Shown here one piece after another: positions 51,541 to 63,459 of a stretch of 64,000 nt of DNA. A program made the position numbers and the translations under genes. Each line of letters begins with the position of its first letter. Positions within the stretch are counted from its first letter, which is position 1. The DNA is taken from NCBI GenBank assembly GCA_036172665.1, contig CM069873.1, positions 39,298,001 through 39,362,000 of the forward strand. The letters are read 5' to 3'. This DNA comes from Prosopocoilus inquinatus (lineage: Eukaryota; Arthropoda; Insecta; Coleoptera; Lucanidae). The notes beneath the pieces are model-generated. The model was not told the origin of the DNA, did not search any database, and saw only the letters and a list, made by a program, of their open reading frames with translations.

Positions 51541-51850
51541 GCGTCTCCGGTTACTGGAACGTTGAATGCAGCGCTGATGTCCTTGTGGAAACTCTTAATG
51601 GTGTGGTGCTGTTGTCTCACGTACAGATACTATTGCAACGGTGATGACAATTACATTGGAATATCTCTGATTACTGGGATGTTGATTGTACCCTCGTTGA
51701 TGATATCTTTTGTGGAACCTCGTTGATGGTGTGTTGTTGTCTCATGTAACTACAAACACTGTTGCAGCGATGTATAGAATATATGGGAACATCTTTGGTT
51801 ACTGAGATGTTGACTGTAGCCTCGTTAATAGTGTATCTGGATGTAGCACC
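51541..51850. repeat. Minisatellite, unit about 120-130 bp, roughly 2.5 copies
   Basis: Phrases such as ggttactg(g/a)ga(a/t)gttga, cctcgttgatg and tgttgtctcatgtaac recur in order. It lies directly at the gypsy target site. Confidence 0.7.
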
Positions 51851-52364
51851 TCTTCTTCGTGTGTTTAGTTTTATAATGTAACGTGTAAATTTTGTTATAG
51901 GTACGTGGATTAATTTTGTTTTTCTAAAGCTGATAATTCAAATTACTTGCAACCTAATTAATCTTGTTCTTTCTTCTTAATGGTTCTCAAATGTAATATT
52001 TTTACTAAGTTTCCACGTATTTTATTTTGGTATGGTGAGTTATTATCGCAGTATGTATTAGCACAGAAAATTGGACACATATGAGAAACTCTTTTATTAC
52101 TAATTTCTCAGAAATAAAATATTCTTTATGAGTTCTTACATCTTCACAAACTCACAATTTAAACATCAAATTTTGTATACCTTTACTCATACAACGAGAT
52201 AAATTTGAGTCATTAAAGCACGTAAAATTTGTCATTCTTCCGTCCCTCTCCATATAGGGTGGATTAAACAGTTTCCTAAAGACTTGGATAAAGAAAATGA
52301 AAGTTTTAAATATCTCAACGGTCAATTTCCATAGTTGAGCGGTGCCAAAATCCACGGTGTCGGG

Positions 52365-52468
52365 ACATTTGCGCCGCGGACATTTGCGCCACTGATACAT
52401 TTGCGCCGCTTGGGTTAAATTTACGGGGAACGATCAAGTAATGTCATTAGCAATTTTACATTTGCGCC
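52365..52468. repeat. Four copies of acatttgcgcc
   Basis: Exact 11-base copies at 52,365, 52,380, 52,397 and 52,458, in a GC-richer island. Confidence 0.8.
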
Positions 52469-52859
52469 GCTGCTCCATCATTAATAATATTCTTCGAAAT
52501 TTTCGACCACTTTGATAAATTACATTTCTGCTAATTTTAAATAAAATTATTTCCATCATTTTTAATTGCGCACATGCACATAATATATAATATGCAATTG
52601 CTTATTAGTAGATCTTCAAATCACTGTAGTATTTCTAAATTAGTAGATTTTTGTCTTGTATTTTAATGAATTTTTTTCAACGTGCTGTTTATTAATAAGA
52701 AGATGTATAATTTCTTGAAATTTATTCAAAAATCCCGAAAGGTATTTACTTTTAAAAAATTATTTTAATTAACAGCAATGCCTGCCAAACTGTAAACCTA
52801 ATAAATATAAATATAAATAAATTATTGGAAAAAAAAACCGATTAGCAACATTTATTTTA

Positions 52860-53145
52860 ACTTATGCTTTGACAGCAAGGATGCCGCCTTGTATGGAATG
52901 CATTATTATGTAGCCGACTGACTTCAATTTTACAATCCTAATATGTCAGGTCAAAAAGCAATCGTAGGATGTCGCTGTTTGAGCTGTTCATTACTATTAC
53001 ATTGCGAATATCCTTAAGTCGTTTTGGTTTGCAGTGGAACTATAGACCTCGAGCTGCGTTTCTGCTGATGAAGCCCCAAATAGGTTCAAGGCTGTTCGAG
53101 GGATTCATTGCAATCAAAAACGATTTGCAACCATTTTTTCTAATA
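52860..53145 (+). mobile_element. Old copy of the hammerhead element
   Basis: Nearly full-length unit in forward orientation, diverged. It has CTGATGA, the commonest natural hammerhead core form, but a deletion removes GAAA and the cleavage site. The terminus tttgcaaccattttttct corresponds to the constant end. Confidence 0.75.
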
Positions 53146-53225
53146 AATATGGAAGTAATTGCTTTTCGAAATATAAAACCCATGTTCATGTTTTAGTATT
53201 TCGCACTGATACTAAGGGCCGATTT

Positions 53226-53361
53226 CATAATCGAACTAAAGGAGACTGTAAAATAAAAGTAACAATCGGACAATCGGATGTATAGAAAAACTACATTTTC
53301 GGATCTTTTTGGACTTATGAGTGTGACTTTTATTTTAAAGTCTCCTTTAGTTCGATTATGA
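53226..53361. mobile_element. Short MITE/foldback
   Basis: cataatcgaactaaaggaga at the left is the complement of tctcctttagttcgattatg at the right; arms of about 37 bp. Confidence 0.8.
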
Positions 53362-53714
53362 CTAAGTAAGTAAAAAATGGGTGTTTACGATAATTTCAGT
53401 ACGCAAAACACGCGTTTCTTTTTCCCACGCGCACTGTGAAAAAAAGATTTTTTGACATTTAAAAAAGTCAGAAATTCTTTTTTTCACATTGCACGAATTT
53501 GTTTTTAATGGTGAAAAAACGCTTGTTTAGCGCACTAAAATTAAACGCCCTCAATTAGCCGCTAACAATGTCAGCGAACGCTGCTACAAACCGTGTTTAG
53601 CTAACAATGTTCGCGTTGGTAAGGACGCAGCATTATTGATACTATGAACATTATGTAGTAAACGAAAGGAAGGGTGTACTACATTTATTACCATTATTAT
53701 TATAAAACATTTCC

Positions 53715-53855
53715 ATTATGCTGTGACAGCAAGCATGGCCGCCTTGCATGGGGGACTTATAGGAGCAAGTCCGCTTCAATTTGTCTACCCTACTGTAATG
53801 TCAGGTCAAAAAGCGATCGTAAGATGTCGCTGTTTTATCTATTCATTACTGTTAT
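53715..53855 (+). mobile_element. 5' half of a hammerhead-element unit
   Basis: Carries gcaagcatggccgccttgca, ggtcaaaaagcgatcgtaag and gatgtcgctgttttat, then diverges before the ribozyme region. Confidence 0.7.
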
Positions 53856-54984
53856 AGTTTCTTCTAAAAAATTATGATTCAGTGCAACGTAGCACGGATA
53901 AGTTTGCAATTGTTTTCTACCGCTCAGTAAGTCTCAGAGCCTTTTGCACTTTATTTTTCGACAGTTTTTCATTTCATGTAACTAAATTTTAATGTAAAAT
54001 CAGTATAACATAATCACCACACTAACGTAATGCTTTCACAAAGACTTAAGAGTCCATAAAAATATGTGTAACTACTATAAATGCCTGCTTAATTTGAACA
54101 ACCAAAACATGAATAGGTCTTTACAGAAATTTTCTCATGGAGTACGTTAACGAAGAATTCTATAATTGTAATTATTTCTCCTATTTTTATAGCTCGTGGT
54201 AACTGAAGCAAAAATAAAATAAAACTTTAATTAAGTCTTAGCGATTTTTATGTACAACATTAAATTATTAATAAACAGTGGACTTAATTAGGCGTAATAA
54301 CAATAATAACATAAATTATTTTCTGTCTTGTCCTTCTGGATTTAATTAACCCCCCACCGTTTTCATTTGATCTCATATGGCACTGGCGAGAGCTCATCGC
54401 TGAAACGAATAATGCACTGATTCTCACAATATAATTACTTTTACTGTTCGATAGATAAATATTAATTAAATAATGCCATTAATTCAAGGGTTAATTGTCT
54501 CGACGTCATAAAAATTCTTAATTTAAATTCTAAATTCACACAGGAAAGAAAGAATATATTTTTAATTATCTCAGCTAATGCACTAATTTAAAGTTCTTGA
54601 AAGCAAAACCGACAATCTGGATTATTACTTCAATACACATTGAAATTACTAAAGACATCTTTCATAAAATGACTAAAGGAGACTTCCCATCACATTACAA
54701 TACAAAAACAAAGGCGATTTTACATTTTTAAGTAATTTAAAGTGAAGTCGCAGCCACCTCATATTCTGCCTACTGACTTGAACATCTAAGCTAAACAAAT
54801 AAAAATCTCCTCATTTAAGCCTCTGTAAATGAATATTCAATAATTCATTAACAGACCATTTCGAAAAACTCGGTACATCTGATTGGGGCTAAATGGGTTT
54901 TCAGACAAGCAGAAATTATTGGCGTAAAAAGTTCTTTTCGAAAAATCAAAATTAAAGATTTTTCCTATTTGATGCCGACATTTT
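53856..54984. other. Non-coding stretch
   Basis: No gene or repeat that I can support. Confidence 0.45.
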
Positions 54985-55250
54985 GGCGATCACTGTACAT
55001 ACCGGGTGGAAATTTTCAAACTCGAACGTAGTAAACTTGCATTGAAAACCACTTTTCCGCAGATTACTGCTCGCCATTTAAAGATAGAAAAATGGTAATG
55101 GTAAGGGTAACAGAAAGAGAAAATTATAACCAATATTATCGTGTTAAAATTATTCCTAAATATGAATACATTCGGAGTATAAATTAAATTTTCAAATTTA
55201 AAATAAAAATTTAATCGCCTGTCAGATTTGAAACTTTCAGTTCTTTTCAA
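54985..55250 (-). repeat. Dispersed repeat family C
   Basis: Shares gataatattgg(c/t), taaaattatt and gtttgaaa(c/a)ttt(c/t)cacc-type blocks with the sequence at about 61,085-61,320 in inverted orientation; about 230 bp each. Confidence 0.6.
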
Positions 55251-57730
55251 TTAGCAGAAAATAATTTAAATGCAAGATAAACAAACACCGCGTTGTAAGA
55301 AATCAAACACTGCCTTCCGTAAAAATAATTTAATAGAACTGCCCTGTTCGACATTCGTAACACCTCTAATTCCACAACGTATATCAAAACAAAAACGTCT
55401 CCTTTTTATTCACGTAATCACCTTTTGTAGCCCCGCCTACATTAAACTTAAAAATAATTCTGGCAAATGCCATTCCTTAAATAGTTTTAATAACAGCGCT
55501 TCAATATTCTCGGATTTTTTTTACATTCGACCGTCCCACAGTGCGTCGAAATAGACAAAAATCATAATTCTCCTTTCTCTTATTTTTTGGTCTTGGAAAT
55601 ATATTATAAACAGTTGCAGTAATTGAAAATAGAGTAGTATCACTAGAATATACAGGGTGTGTCATTAGTATTGATTTCTTCACCAGCATCTTAACTATTA
55701 ATTATAAAGGAAAATGTTATTGTCTATAATTAGCTCTATATCAGAAAGTTATTTTCACATGTACAACATGTTCCATAAGTGAGTTATCTACCAAACTTAT
55801 ACTTTTTTAAATGGAATATACCAATTTCGATAGATTTCTTACAAATTTACAACTGCACCCTAAATCGAAACTACAGCTCTTCCATTGAATTAAAGAGCTA
55901 AAACGTAGTAACATTTTTGATATACAGTCGTGCGCAAGTAAAATGCACCAACTACAAGCAAACTTCACCCTTAAGACCTTATGCTACAAAGCTCACAGAA
56001 ATGTCAAATTATAGCACTTAAGGTGCGCACAGCTGTACGTTTGCATAGAAACAATTGAAACTTAAAGGTTTAAATTTTATAAGAAAATTAAATGGAACGC
56101 CCTATATATTTTGACATAACTAAATAGCTATAGTAAGATCCAACTTCTGACGGAGAAAAGAAAATGAAGAAAAAAGAAAAGGCATAATGAGATTTATTAA
56201 ATTTCAACGAAGTATTGACATTTGTAAGTAATCCGAGAACGTAAGTTCACTACAAGGAATTCTTACAACTAAAATTTATTAATTGTTAAAGTTCAAATAA
56301 AAAAATTTCAAATATTATTTTTATCTAATGAAATTTTGTTTTCAACATTTAATCGATATCTTGGGAACTGTTGAATATCGGCTAATGATTTTTAGCTGAT
56401 TATTTTGCAAACGCATGTCTTACCTTTTTTAATATTCAATCGTATTTTGTCAAATTAAAAAAATAAGTAATACTAGAGGCTAAAACATTTTCAATATCAA
56501 ATCATTAGCGTTGGATATCGATTAGATATTGAAAATAAATTAAGAATTAATATAGTTAAATTTTCATTAGATAAAAATTATATTTTGAATTTTTTTTTAG
56601 TAGTAATTATGTATACCTATAATTCATTTCAGTTGTAAGCAGTTTTAGTAGCGAACTTATGTTCTCGGATCACTCATAAATGTCAATATTTCCTCGAGAT
56701 TTAATAGTGGAACGTAATTGTACCCTTTCCTTTTTGTTTATTTTCTTGAAAGATGGTTTTTCACCTCCACTCGATGTACGAAGCTCCGTAGGTCTTTCTT
56801 CACCAAACTCAACAAACTTTATTCTAAGTTAAATTGCCTTTCTAAGAAAATATGGTAACGCATTGTGAATAAAATTCGATTTCGAAAACATCGCCTCCAA
56901 AATCTACCACAATTCAGGTAAAAATAAGAACAAGCTTGAATTAATTCTCCGTATATACTATCCAGACATTCTGATATACTTAATTTTTTAAAACGTATCT
57001 TTTGCGTTTGATTGTATCGATTTTGATATTTCCTTGACAGGAAATTCATTTGTTAAAAATTTGTCTATTGGTGATATGGGAAACGTTGCTAAAACAATTT
57101 TTTCGTTGAATTACCAGCATATTAGCAGGTAGTAGCAGGAAAATTTCTTGTTTTCGTAAAACGCGTGGATGAAGGAATCAGATTTTAAAAAAATATTCGA
57201 TACGTTTCTTTACGTATTTTTGTAATATTCGATTAAACTTTACTTTTAATTCTTGAAATAAGATAATTTTCATTTGCAATTTTAATGTTAAAATATCCTC
57301 ACAAATTAGTTTGAAAATATTCATATCTGTAATAGAAGACTCCATTGTTAGGATTAATAGTCAAAATTATTTAGAGTTTTTTTTTAGTTGATTATGTAAG
57401 GTAATATTCATAGAATCGTAAATGTCACTCTGGCATACGGTCCTTGAACTTTCAAAAAGTATATCATAAATAGTTAGAAAAAATAAAGAAATCAAAGAAA
57501 TAGTAATTTTATTTAATTTTTCGACATTATTTGGTGAGTACTGAAATCTTATTGTCCTTAAAAAAAAATATTGCATTTTCGATTTTTGTTCACAGCTCGA
57601 CGCACTGTGCGTCCTGACAAACGGGCTGCCCTCAGACCGTGTCGACTAACTATATGTTCGGTAACACTGGACGCATTATACCTACTACCGGACGACCGGA
57701 CTACCATCCCAGAACACCAACTTGCAAGTG
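55251..57730. other. AT-rich non-coding stretch
   Basis: No gene that I can support. A single transposon-end-like phrase (tatacagggtgtgtcattag) occurs at about 55,650. Small ORFs have no motif. Confidence 0.45.
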
Positions 57731-57930
57731 TACTTACTGGACTACTTTGTCCATGTGACTTCAACAACATCTCACAAAGGGATACTTACTGGACAATTTA
57801 GTCCGTGTGGCTACAACCACATCTCACGTACTAATACTAACTGGACAACTTGGTCCGTTGGCTACAACCACATCTCACAAACTGATACTTACTAGACAAT
57901 TTGGTCCGTGTGGCTTCAACCACATTTTAT
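57731..57930. repeat. Tandem repeat, unit about 52 bp, four copies
   Basis: Units start tacttactgg(a) and contain ttngtccgtgtggct and aaccacatctcac. Located at the 3' side of the third gypsy fragment. Confidence 0.85.
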
Positions 57931-57932
57931 CT

Positions 57933-59050
57933 TCATAACCTGGAATTGGCTGCACCAAATCCGTTGATCACGACGGTTTTCGCTTTGTGACGCCCCTCGC
58001 GTAAATCTTTCACCTCATATCGATCATTGTACAAGACCGACGTTATTCTAAATGGGCCTCGAAACTTGGGTAGCAGCTTCTTGCTCGAACCGGAATTCGC
58101 GGAATTAGTGACAAATACTAAAACCAAATCGTCTTTAGAATACTTGTCTGCTTCTCTCCTCGATTTATCATGCGTGCTTTCTGGCGAGCTTGCTCGGTGA
58201 TGATATGCTCCTTCAATTTGGCTCGCACCTTAGTCAAGTTGAGGCGTTCCACATTTACTTCGATTTTTGCCAACAAATTCGCTTGGGTCGGAGGTCTCGG
58301 CTGGTAACCCATTAACGCTTCTGATGTAGTCTGGTTGATACCTTTATTGAAGGCGGTATTCATCGCACTTCGCAACTTCTTCACATCCAAATCCCATTCT
58401 GCACTATCAGTATCGGCACTAAGGGTGGCTAACGCATTACGGATCGTTCTGTTATACCGTCCACACTGCCCATTTGCTCTTGGCGTAGAAACAGCGTTGA
58501 GTACATGCTTAATACTGTTAGCTTCACAAAAGGGTTTGAACGAATGGGACGTAAAAGCAGTTCTCCTGTCACTGATTACACGCGTCGGAACTCCAAACAA
58601 ACACATAACCTCCTGAAATACCCGCACAACAGGTTTTGTCTTCTGTGACTTTACCGCTTCTATAATAACAAACTTCGTGAAAGCATCGACGATTACCAAT
58701 AGAAACTTATTCCCCTGTGAACTCTGAACTCTGAACTGAAAAGGGTCCAACATGGTCCACGTGAACTATGAAACGGCACACTCACTTTCTCAATGGGATG
58801 TAATTTCCCTTGCTTCTTCCCGGGAAATTGCTTGTAGTATAAACAATTTAAGCATCCTCCAACATACTTGGTCACAAAGCGACGCATCTTCGCAAACCAG
58901 TAACACCTCTGTATTCTTTTGAAGGTGTTCTCTACACCTGAATGGCCTGCCTGATCGTGGCAGTCTACAAACTTGCCATCTAACATTTTTAGGAACCACC
59001 CAAGCAGTTTTACTACGCTCCAGTCTGCAATACACTAAATCGTTCTGCAT
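57933..59050 (-). pseudogene. Third Ty3/gypsy: integrase-only fragment
   Basis: Zinc-binding start (HDQAGHSGVENTFKRI, CLNCLYYKQF), then HVDHVGPF with a frameshift, FLLVIVDAFTKFVIIEAV, Asp in RVISDRRTAFTS and, where NGQVERYNR is expected, NGQCGRYNR, so the catalytic Glu is lost. The C-terminal KLLPKFRGPFRITSVL segment (57,933-58,127) is in another frame. No LTR or other pol part is seen. Inactive. Confidence 0.85.
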
Positions 59051-59488
59051 TATATACTCATCAAAGTACCTTTTTGTATCACCAGTCCTTTCTAGCTAAT
59101 ACAGTTCGAATTCGAACTATTTCCTCATCTTCAACGTTTTAGCGCTAGTTTTAAGTTGAAGTTTTGTTAAAATATTTTAGTATGATAATGGCATTGTATG
59201 CCGAAACTGCAGTCACAATTCTTGTGTTAAATATAGTGATATATACTAAAATAGTGTTTTATTTAATTGATTCGTGTATTAGGTTATGTTATTCTCCCCA
59301 GCCACAGTAAAATGCCATTTGTAAAACGTCAGTTTAACAAGCTTTCGACTGTGTTTTTTTATCCCTAGACAAGATTATTCTGCGACAAGGATAGATAGAA
59401 AAAATCACTAATGTCGCTACCTAAACACGAAGTGTGTCGATTTAGAACCTTATTTTCATGAATATAAGTACTCCATCTATGTACTAAT

Positions 59489-60737
59489 CAGAGTTGGGCA
59501 AATTGTACTCATGAGTATGAGTACCGATTACGAGTACTATGTAATCATACTCTTAATATGAGTAAAGTCTATGTAATCAGAAATCATACAAAGTGAGAAT
59601 GAGTAAAATACGTGTAATCAGTAATCATAAATAATGAGTACAGAGTACATGTAATCAGTTGATAATCAGATAAAATGAGTATGAGTACAGGTAAAAATAA
59701 TGGCATGCTGTTTGAATTTTTTGTCTCCTGTCACTTTGACATTACTTAGCGGCACAATGCTGGTCCGCTGGGTCTTGCAATTTGCAGTGTTTGTACGTTT
59801 GCAAATTCGTTCGAACTACAAAGAAGTACAAAGTGTCATCTTCGATAGCATTCTATAGATATTTCCGATATCTAAATATGATAAGGACACTTTTTATTAA
59901 ACTTTCAACTAGGTTATGATCTCTTCATTAAATCACTTAAAAATTCGTAATAGTCCACACGTTATATAAAAAATCAGTTCGAAGTTTGGCTATTATGAAG
60001 TTTTCATGTGATTTAATTGTTAATTAAGGATCCATAATCTATGTTAAAAATCAAACAAAAAAGCTATCATTTTTTTATATCTCTAAAAATAAAAAAGTTA
60101 CTTGCATTTAAAATGTTGGTAAATTTTACATTTTTCAATCGTACCACAAAACAACAAGACAGCGAATTTTTAATTTAACCATTTAAATTAGCATTAAAAG
60201 TTAAAACTCAATATTAAGTTCTGGGTTCTTTTCTGTTTCCATTACTCATGAAGAAACCTGTACAATACCATCGAAAATGGGACAACTATACACACATCTT
60301 AGACAAAATAAATAAAATCAAAATCAGAAGCTTAAGGATGCTCGAGGGTTTCACCGCAATCAAAAACGATTTGCAACAAAAATTTTTAAAATAAAAATTT
60401 CCACAGTAAATTTAAGTCCTTTCACTTTAAAGCTTAGACCACGTGAATAACGGATTTCTATTAGTACTCCATTATGTTTGTACTCATAATTTCAGATTAC
60501 GAAAAAAAACTAAATTACTTCTACTACTCAAGTACTTTGTACTCAATTACTTTTATACTTAAGCAATGTGAGTAAATTTCTAATCGATTACATTATACTC
60601 ATAATTTTTGAGTATTTTCGTATTTACTTTTGTACTTAACCATTGTGAGTAAATTTGTAATCGAGTACATAGTACTCATAATTATTGAGTATTTCCGTAA
60701 TCAATTACTTTTTATACTCAATTACTGCCCAACACTG
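59489..60737. mobile_element. Non-autonomous hAT element
   Basis: Ends CAGAGTTGGGCA and, in reverse, CAGTGTTGGGCA. The exact 8-bp target duplication GTACTAAT at 59,481-59,488 and 60,738-60,745 is the hAT signature. Subterminal regions are packed with gagtac/gtaatca repeats in both orientations. No transposase in 1,249 bp. A 57-bp remnant of the hammerhead-element 3' end lies inside (60,336-60,392, +). Confidence 0.88.
60336..60392 (+). mobile_element. Hammerhead-element 3'-end fragment
   Basis: Begins ggatgctcgaggg (stem I 3' strand) and ends caaaaacgatttgcaacaaa plus T/A tail, so it carries only what lies downstream of the cleavage site. Confidence 0.65.
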
Positions 60738-61521
60738 GTACTAATATAATACCTCTTATCTATGAAGTACATACAAAATGATATACGCGAAAATCGCGCG
60801 ATTGAATCGCGCGGCCACAGCGTATGAAAGCCATATCAAAGCTGTTAAAATGATGTAAGTCGCTAGTGTGAAAGCGGTTTTAAAGAATATTTAAACAAAT
60901 CCTACATCAGTTCCACAGATTCAGTTGCTATCAATTTTTTTTTATTAAGAAGAAAGCAGGAACGTATTTTATGAAGAAATGGAAAAACAAATAAATAAGT
61001 AAGTTTTTCAGCGTCAGTATGTTTTACTGATAAATGAACTTTTATTTTGAATAGGAAGCGTATTGTAGAAAATGGTGGTTATTGAGTTGCAAACATCAAA
61101 TCTGACATATCAAGGCGACTACATTTTTCATTCGAAATCTGAAAATTTAATTTATATTCCAAACGTATTACCACCATAAAAATAATTTTAACACGATAAT
61201 ATTGGCTTTAATTTTCTCTTTCATTTAATACCATTACCATTTTTTGTATCTTTAAATGTCGAACAGTAATCTATAGAAACTTAGTTCTCAACGGGTTTGA
61301 AACTTTCCACCCGTTATAATATATTCATATAATAATGACAAAAGAGTTAAGTTGAATTCTGTTAATTTTAGTTTTATTAAAGTGTCATCGTTATTACCAC
61401 ATACTTCATAATTTACTCTTTCATTCTTCATTCTATTCTTATTCTCGCCTATACAAAGCTAGTATCGCTTTTACTTAACATATGTAACACAATTTGAATA
61501 ATATTTAGTCAAAATCAATAA

Positions 61522-62825
61522 ATGTTCTCCATAGCGCACATTAATGCAAGGTCACTCAGTAGAAATTTTGACATTCTGAAGCAGCACATTTGCACTAAAA
61601 ACTACGATATCATTGGCGTCTCCGAGATGTGGCTGTTTCCAATCATTCATGATGAATTATTCTCCATTAATGTTTATCGGTTACTAAGATCAGACAGAAG
61701 AGATGGTAGAAGAGGAGGTGGTGTTGCTTTATATATCAAATCCTCTTTTAGAATTGAATTAATTCACGAACAGTTTATGTTATGAGCAGTTGTGGATATC
61801 CTTAAAAATTGGCAACTTTACGGTTGCATTTGGTGTAATATACAAACCACCTAATTCAAACACCTTAAATTTTCTTAACGAATATGAAGTTCTAGGTAAT
61901 ATTTTTGTTTCTTTTGATTTTGTCACATGCGTAGGCGATTTCAACATAAATTTGTTAGATTGTCACAGTAACTCGAGCAAGATGCTACTCAATCTACTTG
62001 ACTCCATAGGATTAAAGCAGTTTGTTTCTGAGCCTAGTAGAGTAGGAGATGTGAATTCTACTTTGATTGATTTTATTATTGGTAATTCTAATTTAAATCT
62101 CAGTGATACCGGCTTGGGCGATCTGATTGATTTTTCTGACCACTTTTTGGTTTATGCGCATTTCTGCTCTAGCTCATATGTCAATTCGAGTGGGTAATTC
62201 TACTCTAGCTTTAGTAGATTGTGCCAAAAACCTTGGTCTATATTGCGATACGAATTTACGTTTGAAAATCCATGTTAGTAAACTAGTACAGAGAGCTTAC
62301 GGCAGATTGAAAGTTTTATATTGTAGTAAAGAAATCTTAAATTCAAACTTGCGAAAAATGCTGTGGGACTCGCTTGTTTTATCACAGTTTAACTTTTGTG
62401 ATGTGGTGTATGGTCCTTGCCTTGATAGTACTGACGTAAAAAGAATACAACTAGTTCAGAACGCCTGTCTACGTTTCATCTTTGGGCTTAAGCGCAGGAA
62501 CCATATCTCACACACATTCGCCACAACTCATTGGTTAAATATGGCCAAGAGACGCCAGTTTCATACCGGAACTTTCTTTTTTAAAATCATATTGAACAAG
62601 GTGCTGACGTACCTGCATGATAGAATTTCATGTACAACAGATATCCACAACTTAAACATAAGAAATAAAGGTTTGTTAACACCCCCTCTTCATCGAACAT
62701 CAATGTTTCAACGTTCATTTTCATATAATATTGTTAAATTCTATAATAAGATCCCTTTTTCCCTTAAATTTAATACAATAACAACTTTTAAACGTCTATT
62801 TCGAATTGACTTATTCAACACGTAA
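61522..62825 (+). pseudogene. Non-LTR retrotransposon (Jockey/CR1-like) lacking reverse transcriptase
   Basis: The first piece (61,522-61,785) is the APE-type endonuclease start (AHINARSL, DIIGVSEMW, GRRGGGVALYI). A frameshift near 61,780 is followed by WISLKIGNFTVAFGVIYKPP, VGDFNINLL and FSDHFLVYA, giving most of the endonuclease catalytic motifs. At about 62,165-62,180 the sequence jumps to the region downstream of RT (VDCAKNLGLYCDTNLR, then LRFIFGLKRR) and ends NT-stop at 62,825. No RT motif (for example FADD) is present, so a large in-element deletion has removed it. It is followed by T-rich 3' sequence to about 63,060. Confidence 0.85.
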
Positions 62826-63060
62826 TTCGATACGCTGCGTTGTGCTTCTGCTTGTTGTACTTACAAATATTGAGCACATTCTAAAATTATTTCTAGTGAA
62901 TCGACCTAAACTTGAAATTAGCCTTGTTTTATTTCTCTTCTTTTATCTTATTATTTCATCTCTTCTTTGTTTTCCCATTCTTGTATTTTCATCTTTTTCT
63001 CTGTTTTACAAATTATGTTCCGCCATTCGGTTATTTCTAAAGCATCAAGCAAAATAGCCC

Positions 63061-63342
63061 ATCCCTAGATGCCGATTACGCATCGTAACAACCCCGGTGT
63101 AGCGCAGATCTGAATCGTTCGAATGCCCGGTTTAACAGAGACGCCCATGATTTAGTATTCTCAGATAACCGAAATTCGAATAGGAAAGAAAATACTAAAA
63201 TTTCCTAACTCTTCAATATTTACGGAGAAACTGAGCAATCAAATAAGTGTCGAATCATCAAAATCAAAATTAATGAGGCGCAGAATTCGGTCATAGAATC
63301 TAGAATCCGTGTGCCTATCGGAAGTGCAGCAAGATATCGAGC
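63061..63342. other. Non-coding stretch
   Basis: No gene seen. cgttcgaatgcc near 63,118 resembles a box B, but no tRNA folds around it. Confidence 0.4.
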
Positions 63343-63459
63343 CCCGCCGCGCGCGGAATAAAGCCTCTGAGTTTGGATCTTCAGATTTGAGGCCTTAGTA
63401 ATACCTAAGGCCTCGAATCTGAAGATCCAAACTCAGAGGAGTTAATCCGCGCGCGGCGG
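63343..63459. repeat. Long GC-rich foldback, about 117 bp
   Basis: Arms cccgccgcgcgcgga and cctctgagtttggatcttca with their complements on the other side, around the centre ccttagtaatacctaagg. Minor mismatches only. Confidence 0.88.

Noticed and set aside
57731..57930. Possible CRISPR-like array
   Set aside because: Units are contiguous tandem repeats without unique spacers and lie in a eukaryotic retroelement-rich region.
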